The position numbers were made by a program, and so were the translations under genes. This document shows positions 63,314-64,000 of a stretch of 64,000 nucleotides of DNA, one piece after another. The stretch's first letter is position 1. Each line of letters starts with the position of its first letter. The DNA comes from Planctomycetota bacterium (lineage in GTDB: Bacteria; Planctomycetota; B15-G4): assembly GCA_029259745.1 (NCBI GenBank), contig JAJDEO010000031.1:67001-131000 (forward strand), read 5' to 3'. The notes under the pieces were generated by a model. It ran no database searches, had not been told where the DNA came from, and was given only the letters and a program-made list of their open reading frames with translations.

Positions 63314-64000
63314 AGGCGCGCGGGTGCTCGTCACGGGCGCGGGGCGTGGCATTGGCCTGGCCGTGTCCACGCGCCTGTCGCCCGGCGCGCACATGCATCT
63401 TGTTGCACGCAGCGCGGATCAGCTCGAGGCGGCGGCGCAGGCATGTCGTGCCGCGGGTGCGGCGTCGGTGGCGGTGCACACCTGCGACCTCACGGATCGC
63501 CGTGCACTCGCCGCGCTGGTCTCGGCGGTGCCCGAGGTGGACGTGCTCGTGGCCAACGCGGGCATCGCCCCGTCGGCGTCGCTCGAGCGCACCGACGACG
63601 CACTGTGGGACAGGGTCTTCGCGCTCAACGTCCATGCACCCTTTGCCCTGGCACGGGCCTGGCTGCCGGGCATGGTGTCGCGCGGCTCAGGACGAATGGT
63701 CGTGGTCGCCTCGACGGCAGCGCTGGAGGGCTTCGCCTACACAAGCGCCTACTGCGCGTCGAAGCACGGCGTCCTCGGGCTGGTACGCAGCTTGGCCGCG
63801 GAGATTGCCACGCGCACGAAGGGCGCCGTGGATGTCGGCATCGCTGCGGTGTGTCCGGGATTCGTCGACACGGACATCGTGCGGGCCAGCGCCGAGCGCA
63901 TCGCGGAGAGCACCGGGTGTACGGTGGACGAAGCGCGCAAGCGCCTCGGCTCGATGAACGCAGGCGGCGCGCTGCTCACGCCCGACGATGTCGCAATGGG
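63303..64000 (+). CDS. Short-chain dehydrogenase/reductase (3' end outside window)
   Basis: The frame runs from ATG 63303, inside the end of the previous gene, to the window edge without a stop (about 232 codons). SDR marks are TGAGRGIG (NAD(P) site), ANAG, a Ser in VVASTAA and the YxxxK pair in YCASK, then CPGFVDTDI. The protein is near full length for SDRs of about 250 aa. The 11-bp overlap suggests it belongs to the same CoA pathway, but SDR substrates cannot be read by eye. Confidence 0.88.
   Translation, partial: MTPEGARVLVTGAGRGIGLAVSTRLSPGAHMHLVARSADQLEAAAQACRAAGAASVAVHTCDLTDRRALAALVSAVPEVDVLVANAGIAPSASLERTDDALWDRVFALNVHAPFALARAWLPGMVSRGSGRMVVVASTAALEGFAYTSAYCASKHGVLGLVRSLAAEIATRTKGAVDVGIAAVCPGFVDTDIVRASAERIAESTGCTVDEARKRLGSMNAGGALLTPDDVAM

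Overview
This is a GC-rich window dense with genes on both strands. It looks like the chromosome of a member of the Planctomycetota, or a close relative with the same lifestyle. The pointers are a large Ser/Thr kinase fused to TPRs beside a short ECF sigma factor, many big secreted proteins built from pre-peptidase-like, Ig-like and thrombospondin-type-3 modules, a DUF2723 membrane protein, and a surface c-type cytochrome fused to a beta-propeller. There is no phage, CRISPR array or transposase gene. The only mobile-element trace is a short repeat with inverted ends in two intergenic regions.

Layout. 1-4.6 kb: a TPR fragment, a kinase facing away from an ECF sigma gene, then a 590-bp gap with a terminator hairpin, a MITE-like element and tRNA-Arg(TCT). 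4.66-6.1 kb: a His-rich outer-membrane lipoprotein facing away from a Fur/Zur-family regulator, with a near-perfect 16-bp palindrome between them. 6.3-21.3 kb: a block of secreted or surface proteins, namely a small secreted protein, a metzincin-like protease, two tandem 700-aa paralogues, a di-heme propeller protein, a repeat protein with a cadherin-like end, and a carboxypeptidase-regulatory-repeat protein.

21.35-28.75 kb: a tightly overlapped minus-strand run (TesA-like esterase, DUF455 ferritin-like protein, ATP-grasp-like protein, then a methyltransferase and a LOG protein) facing away from an ABC transporter of LolD/YbbA-YbbP type. The two divergent start codons overlap. 28.9-32.4 kb: the ergothioneine genes egtB-egtD followed by mtfA, with a small HELTH protein running into the end of mtfA. 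32.5-38.9 kb: Mn-type superoxide dismutase, a DUF2723 membrane protein and a large subtilase. 39-44.4 kb: an lhr-cupin-xth operon. 44.5-50.4 kb: a putative toroid-fold enzyme with a glycosyltransferase, and a dynamin-like GTPase.

51.1-54.3 kb: amidohydrolase, homocysteine methyltransferase and a DUF5665-like membrane protein. 54.3-56.5 kb: a coiled-coil lipoprotein translationally coupled to an exported QW-repeat protein. 56.6-64 kb: an unknown secreted protein, a PaaZ/BoxD-type aldehyde dehydrogenase, a divergent Nudix protein, a YhhQ transporter, and a CoA-pathway run (enoyl-CoA hydratase, 3-hydroxyacyl-CoA dehydrogenase, SDR) that leaves the window.

How genes work together. Start/stop overlaps of 4 nt (ATGA, GTGA or TTGA) mark coupled pairs at 21.9, 24.0, 24.8, 26.2, 30.2, 53.8 and 55.6 kb. 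The least familiar groupings are the His-rich lipoprotein with its regulator and palindrome, the DUF455/ATP-grasp-like/esterase cassette, and the exported QW-repeat protein with its coiled-coil lipoprotein. All functions are read from motifs by eye; no database search was run.
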